Positions 22,740 through 31,339 of a stretch of 64,000 nucleotides of DNA are shown piece after piece. This stretch comes from Lachnospiraceae bacterium (GTDB taxonomy: Bacteria; Bacillota; Clostridia; Lachnospirales; Lachnospiraceae). Numbering within the stretch: position 1 is the stretch's first letter; every line of letters begins with the position of its first letter. Below the pieces are notes generated by a model that did not search any database, had not been told where the DNA came from, and saw only the letters and a list, made by a program, of their open reading frames with translations. The DNA lies in the NCBI GenBank assembly GCA_024687205.1, contig JAILES010000063.1, positions 58,508-122,507 of the forward strand, given 5' to 3'. The position numbers and the translations under genes were made by a program.

Positions 22740-23561
22740 ATGAAGAATCAGATACTGTGTTCCACCGGAGCACTGATAGGAAGACCTAACGGCCGGGACT
22801 TTCGGCTGTTAAAGGATTTTGCGGGAAAGCTTGACTGTGACGGCTTTGAGCTGATGATGTACAGCGACTGGTACGGGAAGGAAAAGGAGATCGCGGAGTT
22901 TCTTTCCGAAAACGGAATAAAAACACCTTCCTACCATTGTCAGAAAAGCATAGGAGAGGGAATAAGCAAGGGCGGCGAAGAGGCGGAGGATGCCTTCAGG
23001 CGCTTTAAGATAAATGCCGAAATGGCAAGGGCTATAGGAGCGGAAAAGATGGTGATGCATCTCTGGGACGGCCTTACCTCCGATGCACATATCGAAAGAA
23101 ATATCGAGGCTTATAAAGGACTCAGAGAGACAGCGGATGCAAACGGGGTAAAGCTGCTGATAGAAAACGTGGTATGCAATCAGAAAACACCCATGGAACA
23201 CTGGTGTGAGCTAAGAGAAGCCTATCCTGACATTGAATTTGTCTTTGATACCAAGATGGCGGATTTCCACGGACAGCTGGAGCTGATATACGAAAAAGAA
23301 TACGAATGGCTGTGGAAGGAAGGACACATCGTCCACTATCATGTGAATGATTACGGCGGGGGTATCAAGGACTGGACAAATATGAGAGTGCTTCCCATAG
23401 GCAAAGGGCATATCGATTTTGTGCGCTTTTTAAACTTTGTGAAAGAAACGGCATATGAGGGATCCTTTACTCTTGAATCAACTGCCTTTGATCATAAGGG
23501 AAATGTGGATTTTAAAATGCTTAACGATCAGATAAAATATATCAGGGAATTTGAGGGCTGA
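22740..23561 (+). CDS. Sugar phosphate isomerase/epimerase-like TIM barrel (AP_endonuc_2)
   Basis: 273 residues from ATG 22740, which follows AAAGGAACG. The barrel has metal ligand candidates in MVMHLWDG, LLIENVVCNQ, FVFDTKMADFHG and FTLESTAFDH, the pattern of xylose-isomerase-like TIM proteins. Substrate is unknown; sugar or inositol derivatives are typical. It lies between the DHFR fusion and the LytTR gene, with small gaps on both sides. Confidence 0.75.
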   Translation: MKNQILCSTGALIGRPNGRDFRLLKDFAGKLDCDGFELMMYSDWYGKEKEIAEFLSENGIKTPSYHCQKSIGEGISKGGEEAEDAFRRFKINAEMARAIGAEKMVMHLWDGLTSDAHIERNIEAYKGLRETADANGVKLLIENVVCNQKTPMEHWCELREAYPDIEFVFDTKMADFHGQLELIYEKEYEWLWKEGHIVHYHVNDYGGGIKDWTNMRVLPIGKGHIDFVRFLNFVKETAYEGSFTLESTAFDHKGNVDFKMLNDQIKYIREFEG

Positions 23562-23564
23562 TAC

Positions 23565-24011
23565 TTGAAAACCGATATCAGACAGATAGAGTCGGGAGAA
23601 GATGAGCTCATCTTAAGATATAAGGAACTCACTCCCGAGATAAAAAGAATAATGGCTGCACTGAACACGGCTTCGAAGATCGTCGGGAAAAAAGACGAGA
23701 ACAGGGTCGTTGTCGACAGTGATGACATACTGTATTTCGAATCCGTGGATGATAAGACTTTTGCATATACGGAAAGCGACGTGCTCAGGGTGGACAATAC
23801 TTTGCAGGGCATCATCGTTTCCCTGCAGGATGACAGATTCTTTCGCTGCAGTAAATCTATGATAATCAATGTGGACAAAGTGAAGAGCCTGAAGAGCCTG
23901 TCATCGAACAGGATAGATGCTACGCTTGAAAACGGCGAACATATCCTGATCTCAAGAGTATATGCATCCGAGTTCAGAAAGCTGCTTAAGGGGGGATCAG
24001 ACCGTGGATGA
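23565..24011 (+). CDS. LytTR-type DNA-binding regulator
   Basis: 148 residues, TTG start preceded by GAGGG. The C-terminal LytTR domain (about 45-145) reads VVVDSDDILYFESVDDKT, FFRCSKSMIINVDKVKSL and EHILISRVYASEFRKLL. No receiver domain is present; this short form is usually cotranscribed with a DUF3021 membrane protein, as here. It likely regulates its own operon or the following ABC transporter. Confidence 0.88.
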   Translation: MKTDIRQIESGEDELILRYKELTPEIKRIMAALNTASKIVGKKDENRVVVDSDDILYFESVDDKTFAYTESDVLRVDNTLQGIIVSLQDDRFFRCSKSMIINVDKVKSLKSLSSNRIDATLENGEHILISRVYASEFRKLLKGGSDRG

Positions 24012-24486
24012 TAAAAAGAAGCTGAGTCTTTGGGAGAGATATCTTACAAAGGAGATAGCGATAGAATTCAAAGCCTGTCTGTATTTCTTTGCGCTGCTCT
24101 TCTTTTACTGCGTATACAGGGTGATATGCGGTATTTACGAGGCGGGCATACTGCATATGGCAGAGATGATCTTTTCCTGTTATTTCATCGGTTATATACA
24201 GGTGTATCTCTTCGATAATTTTGATGAAAGCGATGAGCTGAAAGGCCGGAAACTGGCGGGGATGATCATCTGTACAGGGATATATGCGCTGTTGTCCTTT
24301 GTGCTGGGCTGGTTTGACGGCATATGGCAGGTGACGGCCATATTCGTCCTTTACTGGATCATAACCTACTTCTGCGTATTTCTTATATACCGTTCGAAAC
24401 GCAGGATAGACGATAAGAAGCTGAACGAGGAACTGAAACTGTTCCAGGCGGGACACCACAAAAAAGTGCAGGATAAAGACGAATAA
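24004..24486 (+). CDS. DUF3021 membrane protein
   Basis: 160 residues from GTG 24004, overlapping the LytTR gene by eight bases, SD AAGGGGGG. Four hydrophobic segments (about 22-38, 47-66, 82-100, 107-126) and a charged tail fit DUF3021, the usual membrane partner of stand-alone LytTR proteins. It ends at the terminator 24497-24525. Confidence 0.8.
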   Translation: MDDKKKLSLWERYLTKEIAIEFKACLYFFALLFFYCVYRVICGIYEAGILHMAEMIFSCYFIGYIQVYLFDNFDESDELKGRKLAGMIICTGIYALLSFVLGWFDGIWQVTAIFVLYWIITYFCVFLIYRSKRRIDDKKLNEELKLFQAGHHKKVQDKDE

Positions 24487-24496
24487 GTGCAGCTTA

Positions 24497-24525
24497 CGGG
24501 AGCAGATATTGCTCCCGCTTTTTTT
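24497..24525 (+). terminator. Rho-independent terminator after LytTR-DUF3021
   Basis: Stem CGGGAGCA/TGCTCCCG with a five-base loop, one C, then seven T. It separates the regulator pair from the ABC exporter, whose SD follows only about 20 bases later. Confidence 0.9.
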
Positions 24526-24560
24526 ATGTGTTAAAAGAATATCAAGGAGGTGAAAACACT

Positions 24561-25397
24561 ATGACGGATGTGATAAAGATAGAAAAACTGACCAAGAGTT
24601 ACGGAAAGAAAAGGGGAGTCAGTGAAGTCGGGCTTACGGTAAAAGAAGGAGAGATATACGGCTTCATAGGCCCCAACGGTGCGGGGAAGTCTACTACGAT
24701 CCGCTCCATGCTGGGCTTCCTGAATTATGAAAAGGGCAGCATAAGCATATTCGGTAAAGACAGCAGGAAGGAACATACGGAAATACTTAAGGAAGTGGGT
24801 TATATGCCTTCGGAAGCCCTGTTTTATCCGGCGATGAAGGTGTCTGAGGTGATAAAGTTTGCAGCCGATGTAAGAGGCATGGACTGTACAAAAGAAGCGG
24901 AAATGCTCTGCGAGAGGCTTCAGCTGGATACGGGAAAAAGGATAAAGGAACTCTCCCTCGGCAACAGGAAAAAGGTAAGCATCGTCTGCGCGATGCAGCA
25001 TAAACCCAAGCTATTCGTATTCGATGAGCCCTCCAGCGGTCTCGACCCGCTTATGCAGAATACCTTTTTCAGCCTGATCAAAGAATATGTGAAAGAAGGG
25101 ACGACATGTTTCCTTTCGACCCATGTGCTTTCCGAGGTGAGCCGGTACTGCGACAGGGCAGCGGTGATGCGGGAAGGAAGGCTGATCAAGGAGGATACGG
25201 TTGAGAACCTGACCGAGAGCAGCATAAAGAATGTCAAGCTATATGCGGACGGAGAACATAAGGAATACATGTTTGACGGGAACATCAATGAGCTGGTAAA
25301 AGAACTTGCCGGAAAGAAAATAGATAATCTCTATATCGAGGAACCTTCTCTGGAGGATATCTTCATGCATTTCTACGAAGGAAAGGAGGGTAAGTGA
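24561..25397 (+). CDS. ABC transporter ATPase
   Basis: 278 residues from ATG 24561 (SD AAGGAGGTG). Walker A GPNGAGKST, signature LSLGNRKKV in place of LSGGQ, Walker B LFVFDEPSSG, switch LSTHVLS. The C-terminal extension EEPSLEDIFMHFYEG is typical of multidrug/bacteriocin-type exporters. It overlaps the permease by four bases. Confidence 0.9.
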   Translation: MTDVIKIEKLTKSYGKKRGVSEVGLTVKEGEIYGFIGPNGAGKSTTIRSMLGFLNYEKGSISIFGKDSRKEHTEILKEVGYMPSEALFYPAMKVSEVIKFAADVRGMDCTKEAEMLCERLQLDTGKRIKELSLGNRKKVSIVCAMQHKPKLFVFDEPSSGLDPLMQNTFFSLIKEYVKEGTTCFLSTHVLSEVSRYCDRAAVMREGRLIKEDTVENLTESSIKNVKLYADGEHKEYMFDGNINELVKELAGKKIDNLYIEEPSLEDIFMHFYEGKEGK

Positions 25398-26188
25398 TGA
25401 CTGCGATATTAAGACACGAACTGAAGCTGAACTTTAAGAGTCTTTTGATATGGAGCCTCAGCGTAGGCATCATGGGATTCATATGCATACTGATGTACAC
25501 GAGCATGGAGGGAGAGATGGCCGATATGGCAGAGACTTTCTCGAATCTCGGCGCCTTTTCCGAGGCCTTCGGTATGTCAACTTTGAGCATTGCCACCATA
25601 AGCGGTTTCTTTGCAACCGAGGTGGGAGCGGTACACGGACTGGGCAGTGCGATGTTTGCCGCTCTGATGGCCACGGTCCTGCTCTCTAAGGAAGAGGACG
25701 GACATACAGGGGAATTCCTTTATTCGCTCCCTGTATCGAGAAGCAGCGTGGTTGTGGCTAAGATCCTGGCGCTCATATCAGAACTCGTATTGTTTACCCT
25801 GATCTGCGGTGCCTTTTATGCGGCAGGTTTTATCGCCCTGGGTGAGAACATACCCGGCAGCGAGATGACGGCTTTCCTTTTACGGATGCTGATGATGAAC
25901 ATCGAGATAGCCGCGGTGGCTCTGGTGATCTCCGCTGCTTCCGCCAGGAACCGCATAGGCTTTGGTCTTGGGCTTTCGCTTATATTCTATGCCTATGATC
26001 TGGTGGGCAGGGTAGTGCCGGATATGAAGGACTGGCTTTTCCTCGGGCCCTTCTCACTGGCAAATGCTTCCGAGATCTTTGCGGGATACGAGCTTCCGGG
26101 CAAGGCAGTGGTAACGGCTATCCTTGTCACAGGGGTGTCTTTAGCGGCCGTATTCGGGATCTACCTGAAAAAGGATCTGGCTGCGTGA
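25394..26188 (+). CDS. ABC-2 type permease
   Basis: 264 residues with six hydrophobic segments, the first at about 15-37 (LLIWSLSVGIMGFICILMY). The cytoplasmic segment GHTGEFLYSLPVSRSSVVVAK is the conserved region of ABC-2 permeases. It forms an exporter with the ATPase at 24561. The LytTR/DUF3021 pair upstream is the probable regulator. Confidence 0.88.
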   Translation: MMTAILRHELKLNFKSLLIWSLSVGIMGFICILMYTSMEGEMADMAETFSNLGAFSEAFGMSTLSIATISGFFATEVGAVHGLGSAMFAALMATVLLSKEEDGHTGEFLYSLPVSRSSVVVAKILALISELVLFTLICGAFYAAGFIALGENIPGSEMTAFLLRMLMMNIEIAAVALVISAASARNRIGFGLGLSLIFYAYDLVGRVVPDMKDWLFLGPFSLANASEIFAGYELPGKAVVTAILVTGVSLAAVFGIYLKKDLAA

Positions 26189-26220
26189 AAATAGCAACAG
26201 ATAAGGGAAAACACAAGTAT

Positions 26221-26248
26221 CGGCGGCTTGAATGAGCCGCCGTTTTTT
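26221..26248 (+). terminator. Terminator whose loop carries a -35 element
   Basis: Stem CGGCGGCT/AGCCGCCG with loop TGAATG, then TTTTTT at 26243-26248. The last stem T plus the loop form TTGAAT, the -35 of the next promoter. Confidence 0.9.
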
Positions 26249-26256
26249 GGTATAAT
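26228..26256 (+). promoter_or_regulatory. Promoter nested in the preceding terminator
   Basis: TTGAAT at 26228-26233, 17 bases, then TATAAT at 26251-26256, with TGG just before the -10. It serves the second LacI-like/GGDEF gene at 26292. Confidence 0.7.
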
Positions 26257-26291
26257 CAGCATGTTATTGTGGGTAAACAGGAGATTCGGCA

Positions 26292-28190
26292 ATGAACGGG
26301 AAAAAGATCGTGGTTCTGTGTACTTCGAGGATATATGATCCACAGGTCCACGATTACATCGAGAAACTGAATGATTCACTGAAAAAAGACGATCACACAC
26401 TGATGATCTTTACCATTAACTCCGACTTGTATTGGGACGAGGGTAATGTCACGGCAGAGACCAGCGTGTTTGACATAATCCCTTATCAGTCTGCGGATGT
26501 GATAGTGATCATGGATGAGAAGATCAAATGTCACAGTGTTTCGCAGAAGATAATCGATAAAGCGAAGAAATATGATAAACCCGTGATCATAGTCGACGGG
26601 GAATATGAAGGCACGGCGAGGCTAAAGTTTGATTATGCTGCGGGCTTTGAGAAAGTCGTGAATCATGTTTTTGAGATGAGGCAGATCAGAAGGCCTCATA
26701 TAATGGCCGGTATCCCGGACAATCCCTTTTCCGACGAAAGAATAGAAATCTTTAAGAAAGTCATCGGCAGACATGGCTTTACTTTTGATGACTCGATGTT
26801 AAGCTACGGGCAGTTCTGGGCCAAGCCGGCAATCGAAGCCACACAGAAACTGATCGACGGCGGAAATATCCCGGATGCGATAATCTGTGCCAATGATATC
26901 ATGGCGATAAATGTCTGTGACGTGCTGAAAAAGAACGGCATCGGGGTGCCCCATGACTGCCTGGTGGCAGGCTTTGACGGCTATGATGAGGTGTTCCTGA
27001 CCGAACCGAGGATAACCACCGCAAGCTGCACCACTCCGGAACTTGCCGATGCAACGGCGGGAATGATCAGGAGAGTGGAAGGGAAAGGCTTTAATGATGC
27101 GGTAGAATCCGTGAACGTGGTGCCGGTGCTGATACCAAACGAATCAACCAGCGCGCCATCTTTCTCGGGTTACGACCACTCTATGCTCGGACGTTTCAAT
27201 AACAAGTTTTACAGGCATCAGGATGAAGTACATATCATGCATGAGGTGACCACCAGGATGCAGATGAGCAAAGATCCGTCGGAGATGGTAGCACAGCTTA
27301 AAAAGCTGATCATCAACGATCAGGATATGGTGGAGGATGTTTCCTTTGTACTGAACAGGCGTCTGATGGATACGGACAATTATTTCTTTGCGGAAAAGGA
27401 AGATAAGATAGATCCCACCGAATACACTCTGGTCTACGATGCGAAGATCGCTCAGGAGCTTATAGAAAAAGAAGTGGATGAAACCCTGCTGCGCGCCGAG
27501 AATGAAAGGTTTAAGGAAAAGGCAAAGAACGGCTTCCCGCTGATCTTTAACACCATAGATTACATGAACAAGACTCTGGGATATATATGTTTTGCCTGCA
27601 ACAATTATGATATAACCGATTATTCCCGTACCGCCAATGTCAGCAACACCATAGGCATGGGTGTGGGCGGCTATGCAAATATGAAATATCAGGCACATCT
27701 GGCCGAGAAGATAGACGCTATGTATAAGAGGGACCCGCTTACGGGACTTTATAACCGTGTCGGTTTTAACAACGCCTTTGAACTTGTAAAGAATGACAGG
27801 GAGAAATACGGACAGCCGGTAACCGTGCTGATGTCCGATCTGGACGGGCTTAAATATATCAACGACAATTTCGGCCATGCCGAAGGCGATAATGCCATAG
27901 CCACTGCTGCGGAAGCTTTACGGACAGCCTGCCCGGATGATTCGCTCTGTGTCAGGTTCGGAGGAGATGAACTCTTTGCCGTGATAGTTGGAGAACATGA
28001 TGTAGAGCAGATCACGGCTGGGATACTGGACTTCCTGAATACATATAATGCTTCTTCAGGAAAGGAATATACGGTCATGAGCAGTCTGGGCTCAAATACC
28101 ACTGTTTTTGATGAGAGCTTTGATATAAAGGATGTCCTGAGACTGGCTGACGAGCAGATGTATGAACTGAAGAAAGAACATCATAAATGA
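26292..28190 (+). CDS. LacI-like sensor with GGDEF domain (GGDEL variant)
   Basis: 632 residues, cytoplasmic, same architecture as the protein at 18342: sugar-binding fold (about 1-285; IICANDIMAINVCDVLKKNG, VAGFDGYDE), middle domain (about 290-455), GGDEF domain (about 465-632; RDPLTGLYNRVGF, MSDLDGLKYIND). The active-site motif is FGGDEL (556-561). GGDEL is rarer than GGDEF/GGEEF, and its activity should not be assumed. The usual RxxD inhibitory site is not obvious. Ligand unknown. Confidence 0.82.
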   Translation: MNGKKIVVLCTSRIYDPQVHDYIEKLNDSLKKDDHTLMIFTINSDLYWDEGNVTAETSVFDIIPYQSADVIVIMDEKIKCHSVSQKIIDKAKKYDKPVIIVDGEYEGTARLKFDYAAGFEKVVNHVFEMRQIRRPHIMAGIPDNPFSDERIEIFKKVIGRHGFTFDDSMLSYGQFWAKPAIEATQKLIDGGNIPDAIICANDIMAINVCDVLKKNGIGVPHDCLVAGFDGYDEVFLTEPRITTASCTTPELADATAGMIRRVEGKGFNDAVESVNVVPVLIPNESTSAPSFSGYDHSMLGRFNNKFYRHQDEVHIMHEVTTRMQMSKDPSEMVAQLKKLIINDQDMVEDVSFVLNRRLMDTDNYFFAEKEDKIDPTEYTLVYDAKIAQELIEKEVDETLLRAENERFKEKAKNGFPLIFNTIDYMNKTLGYICFACNNYDITDYSRTANVSNTIGMGVGGYANMKYQAHLAEKIDAMYKRDPLTGLYNRVGFNNAFELVKNDREKYGQPVTVLMSDLDGLKYINDNFGHAEGDNAIATAAEALRTACPDDSLCVRFGGDELFAVIVGEHDVEQITAGILDFLNTYNASSGKEYTVMSSLGSNTTVFDESFDIKDVLRLADEQMYELKKEHHK

Positions 28191-28211
28191 TCTAAAGGGG
28201 GCGCAGGGCAG

Positions 28212-28289
28212 TTGTATTACGGCGAATTTGATTATGCAAAGAGAATACTGATAATTGACGATTCGGAGGTTGACCGGGAGCAAAGATGA
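28212..28289 (+). pseudogene. Receiver-domain remnant upstream of the hybrid kinase
   Basis: A frame from TTG 28212 (after AAGGGGGC) encodes 25 residues ending at TGA 28287-28289. It reads KRILIIDDSEVDREQR, the first strand and acidic pocket of a response-regulator receiver domain. It stops abruptly, and the kinase continues in a different frame, so this looks like the 5' remnant of a larger REC-containing gene after an internal deletion. Confidence 0.55.
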
Positions 28290-29544
28290 TAAGCGGATAC
28301 GTTCCGTGGGAGCAGGCTTCTGTGATATAGATGAAGAGATGAGGGATTCGCTTGCTAAGAACCAGGCGCTTTCGGATGCACTGGAAGCGGCTCAGGAAGC
28401 CAGCAAGGCAAAGACAGTCTTCCTTTCAAATATGAGCCATGAGATCTGGACTCCTATGAATGCGATCCTCGGCTTGGATGCGCTGGCACTCAATGAGCCG
28501 GATATATCGGATACCACCAGGGAACATCTGGAAAAGATAGGGGAATCCGCCAAGCATCTGCTGGGACTTATCAATGACATACTTGATATGTCCAGAATCG
28601 AGTCGGGCAGGATAGTGATCAAGAACGAAGAGTTCTCCTTCTTCAGGATGATCGACCATATCAACACCATGTTCTCGGGGCAGTGTGAGGAAAAGAAGCT
28701 TGAATATAAATGCGATATAAGCGGCGAACCTGCGGAGTATTATGTTGGTGACGTGATAAAGCTTAAACAGGTGCTGATCAATATCCTCGGGAATGCGGTA
28801 AAGTTTACGCCGGAGAACGGAAGCGTAAGCTTTGATGTTGAGAAAAAGGCCTCCTTTGACAGGAAGACAACGCTGGAATTTAAGATTACAGATACCGGCA
28901 TAGGCATGAGCAAGGAGTATCTGCCGAAGTTCTTTGATACCTTCAGCCAGGAGAATGAGGGCGTGACCAATAAATACGGAAGTTCGGGACTGGGCATGGC
29001 CATAACGAAGAATCTCGTGGAGCTGATGAACGGTGATATAAAGGTCGAGAGCGAGCAGGGAAAAGGAACCACAATAACAGTGACGCTGACGCTGCTCGAT
29101 TCGGACAGGAAGTCAGCTGACTATCCCAAGGTTGGGGATGAGAAAGTCAGTGAAGCGGTGAACCTTGAGGGACGCAGGATACTCCTGGCGGAGGATATGA
29201 GCATCAATGCCGAGATCATGGTCAATGTCCTCCAGATGAGAGGGATAGAAGCGGAGGCTGCCGAGAACGGAAAAGAAGCGGTGGATATGTTCGAAGCAAA
29301 GCCTGCGGGATATTATGATGCGATACTTATGGATGTGCGCATGCCGGTGATGGACGGACTGGAAGCGTCCAAGACCATAAGATCCATGGAGCGGGAAGAT
29401 GCAAAGAAGATCCCGATCATAGCCCTTACGGCGAATGCTTTTGACGAAGATGTGCAGAAGAGCCTGCAGGCGGGGCTGGATGCGCATCTGACAAAACCCA
29501 TACAGCCCGAAGTGCTGTTTGAAACCCTGGAGAAATTATTATAG
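28255..29544 (+). CDS. Hybrid histidine kinase, N-terminally truncated, with receiver domain
   Basis: 429 residues from TTG 28255; ATG 28339 is a more conservative start. A short coiled segment leads into DHp (SHEIWTPMNAILGLD; His62), HATPase (ILGNAVKFTP, DTGIGM, GSSGLGMAI) and a C-terminal REC domain (LLAEDMSINAE, Asp360 in LMDVRMPVMDG, and ALTANAF). The arginine of the H-box HEIRTP is Trp65 here, a CGG to TGG type change. No sensor or membrane segment remains, and an out-of-frame receiver stub lies directly upstream. It probably derives from the large multi-receiver hybrid kinases of Lachnospiraceae. Kinase activity is uncertain. Confidence 0.75.
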   Translation: MTIRRLTGSKDDKRIRSVGAGFCDIDEEMRDSLAKNQALSDALEAAQEASKAKTVFLSNMSHEIWTPMNAILGLDALALNEPDISDTTREHLEKIGESAKHLLGLINDILDMSRIESGRIVIKNEEFSFFRMIDHINTMFSGQCEEKKLEYKCDISGEPAEYYVGDVIKLKQVLINILGNAVKFTPENGSVSFDVEKKASFDRKTTLEFKITDTGIGMSKEYLPKFFDTFSQENEGVTNKYGSSGLGMAITKNLVELMNGDIKVESEQGKGTTITVTLTLLDSDRKSADYPKVGDEKVSEAVNLEGRRILLAEDMSINAEIMVNVLQMRGIEAEAAENGKEAVDMFEAKPAGYYDAILMDVRMPVMDGLEASKTIRSMEREDAKKIPIIALTANAFDEDVQKSLQAGLDAHLTKPIQPEVLFETLEKLL

Positions 29545-29564
29545 TTTTCATAAGGAGGTAGCAA

Positions 29565-31073
29565 ATGAAAAAAATGTACATCAATCCCCTGAATAAACTG
29601 GGACACATCAATCCGGAACTGCAGGGACATTTCTCCGAGCATCTCGGAAGATGTATCTATGAGGGGCTGTATGTAGGTGACAGCAAGGACATACCCAATA
29701 CCAAAGGCATGAGGAATGACGTAGTTGAAGCGCTTAAGGAAATGGGGATACCCGTGCTCAGATGGCCCGGCGGCTGCTTTGCGGACGAGTATCACTGGAT
29801 GGACGGCGTGGGCCCGAAAGAGAACAGGAAGAAGATGATCAACACCCACTGGGGCGGAGTGGTGGAAGATAACAGCTTCGGAACCCATGAGTTTATGGAG
29901 CTGTGCAAACAGCTGGGCTGCAAGACTTATATCAACGGTAACGTGGGAAGCGGCACGGTAAGAGAGATGAGCGAATGGGTGGAATATATGACCTTTGAAG
30001 GCGTATCACCCATGGCAAATCTCAGGAAGAAAAACGGAAGCGAGAGTTCCTGGAAAGTTGACTACTTCGGAGTAGGCAATGAGAACTGGGGCTGCGGCGG
30101 CAATATGAATCCGGAGTTCTACGGAAATCTTTACAGACAGTATCAGACCTATATCAGGAATTATGATCCGAAGAAGCCTATCTTCAAGATAGCCTGCGGC
30201 GCCAATGCGGCGGATTACAACTGGACGGACAAGGTGATGGATACCTGTCACAGAAACATGCCGGAAAATGCCCACGGCTTCATGGACGGTCTTTCACTGC
30301 ATTATTACACCGTACCCCATGACTGGAACCATAAGGGAAGTGCAGTTGATTTTGATGACAAGACCTGGTATGACACGCTGAACAAGACGCTGTTCATGGA
30401 TGAGCTGATAAGAAGACATACCAACATCATGGACAAGTATGACAAGGATAATAAGATAGCCCTGATCGTGGACGAGTGGGGTACCTGGTATGACGTGGAA
30501 GAGGGAACGAACCCGGGCTTCCTCTATCAGCAGAATACCATCAGGGATGCTCTGGTGGCGGGCATCAACTTAAACATCTTCAACAAGCACTGCGACAGAG
30601 TGAAGATGGCGAACATCGCCCAGCTCGTGAACGTGCTGCAGGCAGTGATACTGACCGAGGGCGAGAAGATGGTGAAGACACCGACCTATCATGTATTTAA
30701 CATGTATAAACATCATCAGGATAACGAGCTGCTGGAGAGCTTCATCGAGAACGAGGAGATCGGTATCGAAGATGACAAGAAGGTATGCGCGCTTAACGAG
30801 TCCGTATCGATCGATAAGGACGGCAAGCTTCATATCACGGTCTGCAATCTGTCGATAGACAGGGATCAGGAGATAGAGGTGGTGCCGGCGGAGCGCGGCA
30901 TAGCCGAAGCGAAGGCTGAGATCGTGGGCGGCGAGATACATGAGCACAATACTTTTGACGATCCCGAGAAGGTGACAAAGAAGGCCTTTGACGGATTGAA
31001 GATCGAGGGCGGAAAGCTTAAGTTTACGCTGCCGGCTGCAAGCGTTATGCATATTGAGGCTGTGGCAGAGTGA
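29565..31073 (+). CDS. abfA: Alpha-L-arabinofuranosidase, GH51
   Basis: 502 residues. GH51 pattern: [38 protein letters not shown], acid/base Glu173 in VGNENWG, nucleophile Glu304 in VDEWGTWYD. No signal peptide, so it removes arabinose from imported arabino-oligosaccharides in the cytoplasm. SD AAGGAGG. It starts 20 bases after the kinase and heads an operon with DUF6171, FGGY kinase and AraD, coupling arabinose release to its catabolism. Confidence 0.95.
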   Translation: MKKMYINPLNKLGHINPELQGHFSEHLGRCIYEGLYVGDSKDIPNTKGMRNDVVEALKEMGIPVLRWPGGCFADEYHWMDGVGPKENRKKMINTHWGGVVEDNSFGTHEFMELCKQLGCKTYINGNVGSGTVREMSEWVEYMTFEGVSPMANLRKKNGSESSWKVDYFGVGNENWGCGGNMNPEFYGNLYRQYQTYIRNYDPKKPIFKIACGANAADYNWTDKVMDTCHRNMPENAHGFMDGLSLHYYTVPHDWNHKGSAVDFDDKTWYDTLNKTLFMDELIRRHTNIMDKYDKDNKIALIVDEWGTWYDVEEGTNPGFLYQQNTIRDALVAGINLNIFNKHCDRVKMANIAQLVNVLQAVILTEGEKMVKTPTYHVFNMYKHHQDNELLESFIENEEIGIEDDKKVCALNESVSIDKDGKLHITVCNLSIDRDQEIEVVPAERGIAEAKAEIVGGEIHEHNTFDDPEKVTKKAFDGLKIEGGKLKFTLPAASVMHIEAVAE

Positions 31074-31312
31074 AGCCTTGTGTGAAATGTCTGTTGCAGG
31101 AGTATGATGAAGAGAAGTACAGGCAGCTCATCGCTAACGAGATAGAGTGGATGGATGCTGAGATGAAGACGCCCGATGAGGAGTATGAAAGGCGACTTGA
31201 TATCTGCAGAAAATGCGAAAAACTGTCGGCGGGGACCTGCCTTAAATGCGGATGTTTTGTGGAACTCAGAGCTGCGGCAAAGGCTGGACACTGCCCCGGA
31301 AAACAGTGGTAA
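31070..31312 (+). CDS. Small cysteine-rich protein, DUF6171-like
   Basis: 80 residues from GTG 31070, overlapping the arabinofuranosidase stop. Three cysteine pairs (CVKC at 4-7, CRKC, CLKCGC) plus a terminal GHCPGKQW suggest zinc or metal binding. It matches the pattern of DUF6171 proteins as remembered. Its role inside the arabinose operon is unknown; translational coupling argues it is expressed. Confidence 0.65.
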   Translation: MKPCVKCLLQEYDEEKYRQLIANEIEWMDAEMKTPDEEYERRLDICRKCEKLSAGTCLKCGCFVELRAAAKAGHCPGKQW

Positions 31313-31339
31313 TAAATCAAATTAATAAGGAGAAGGCTT

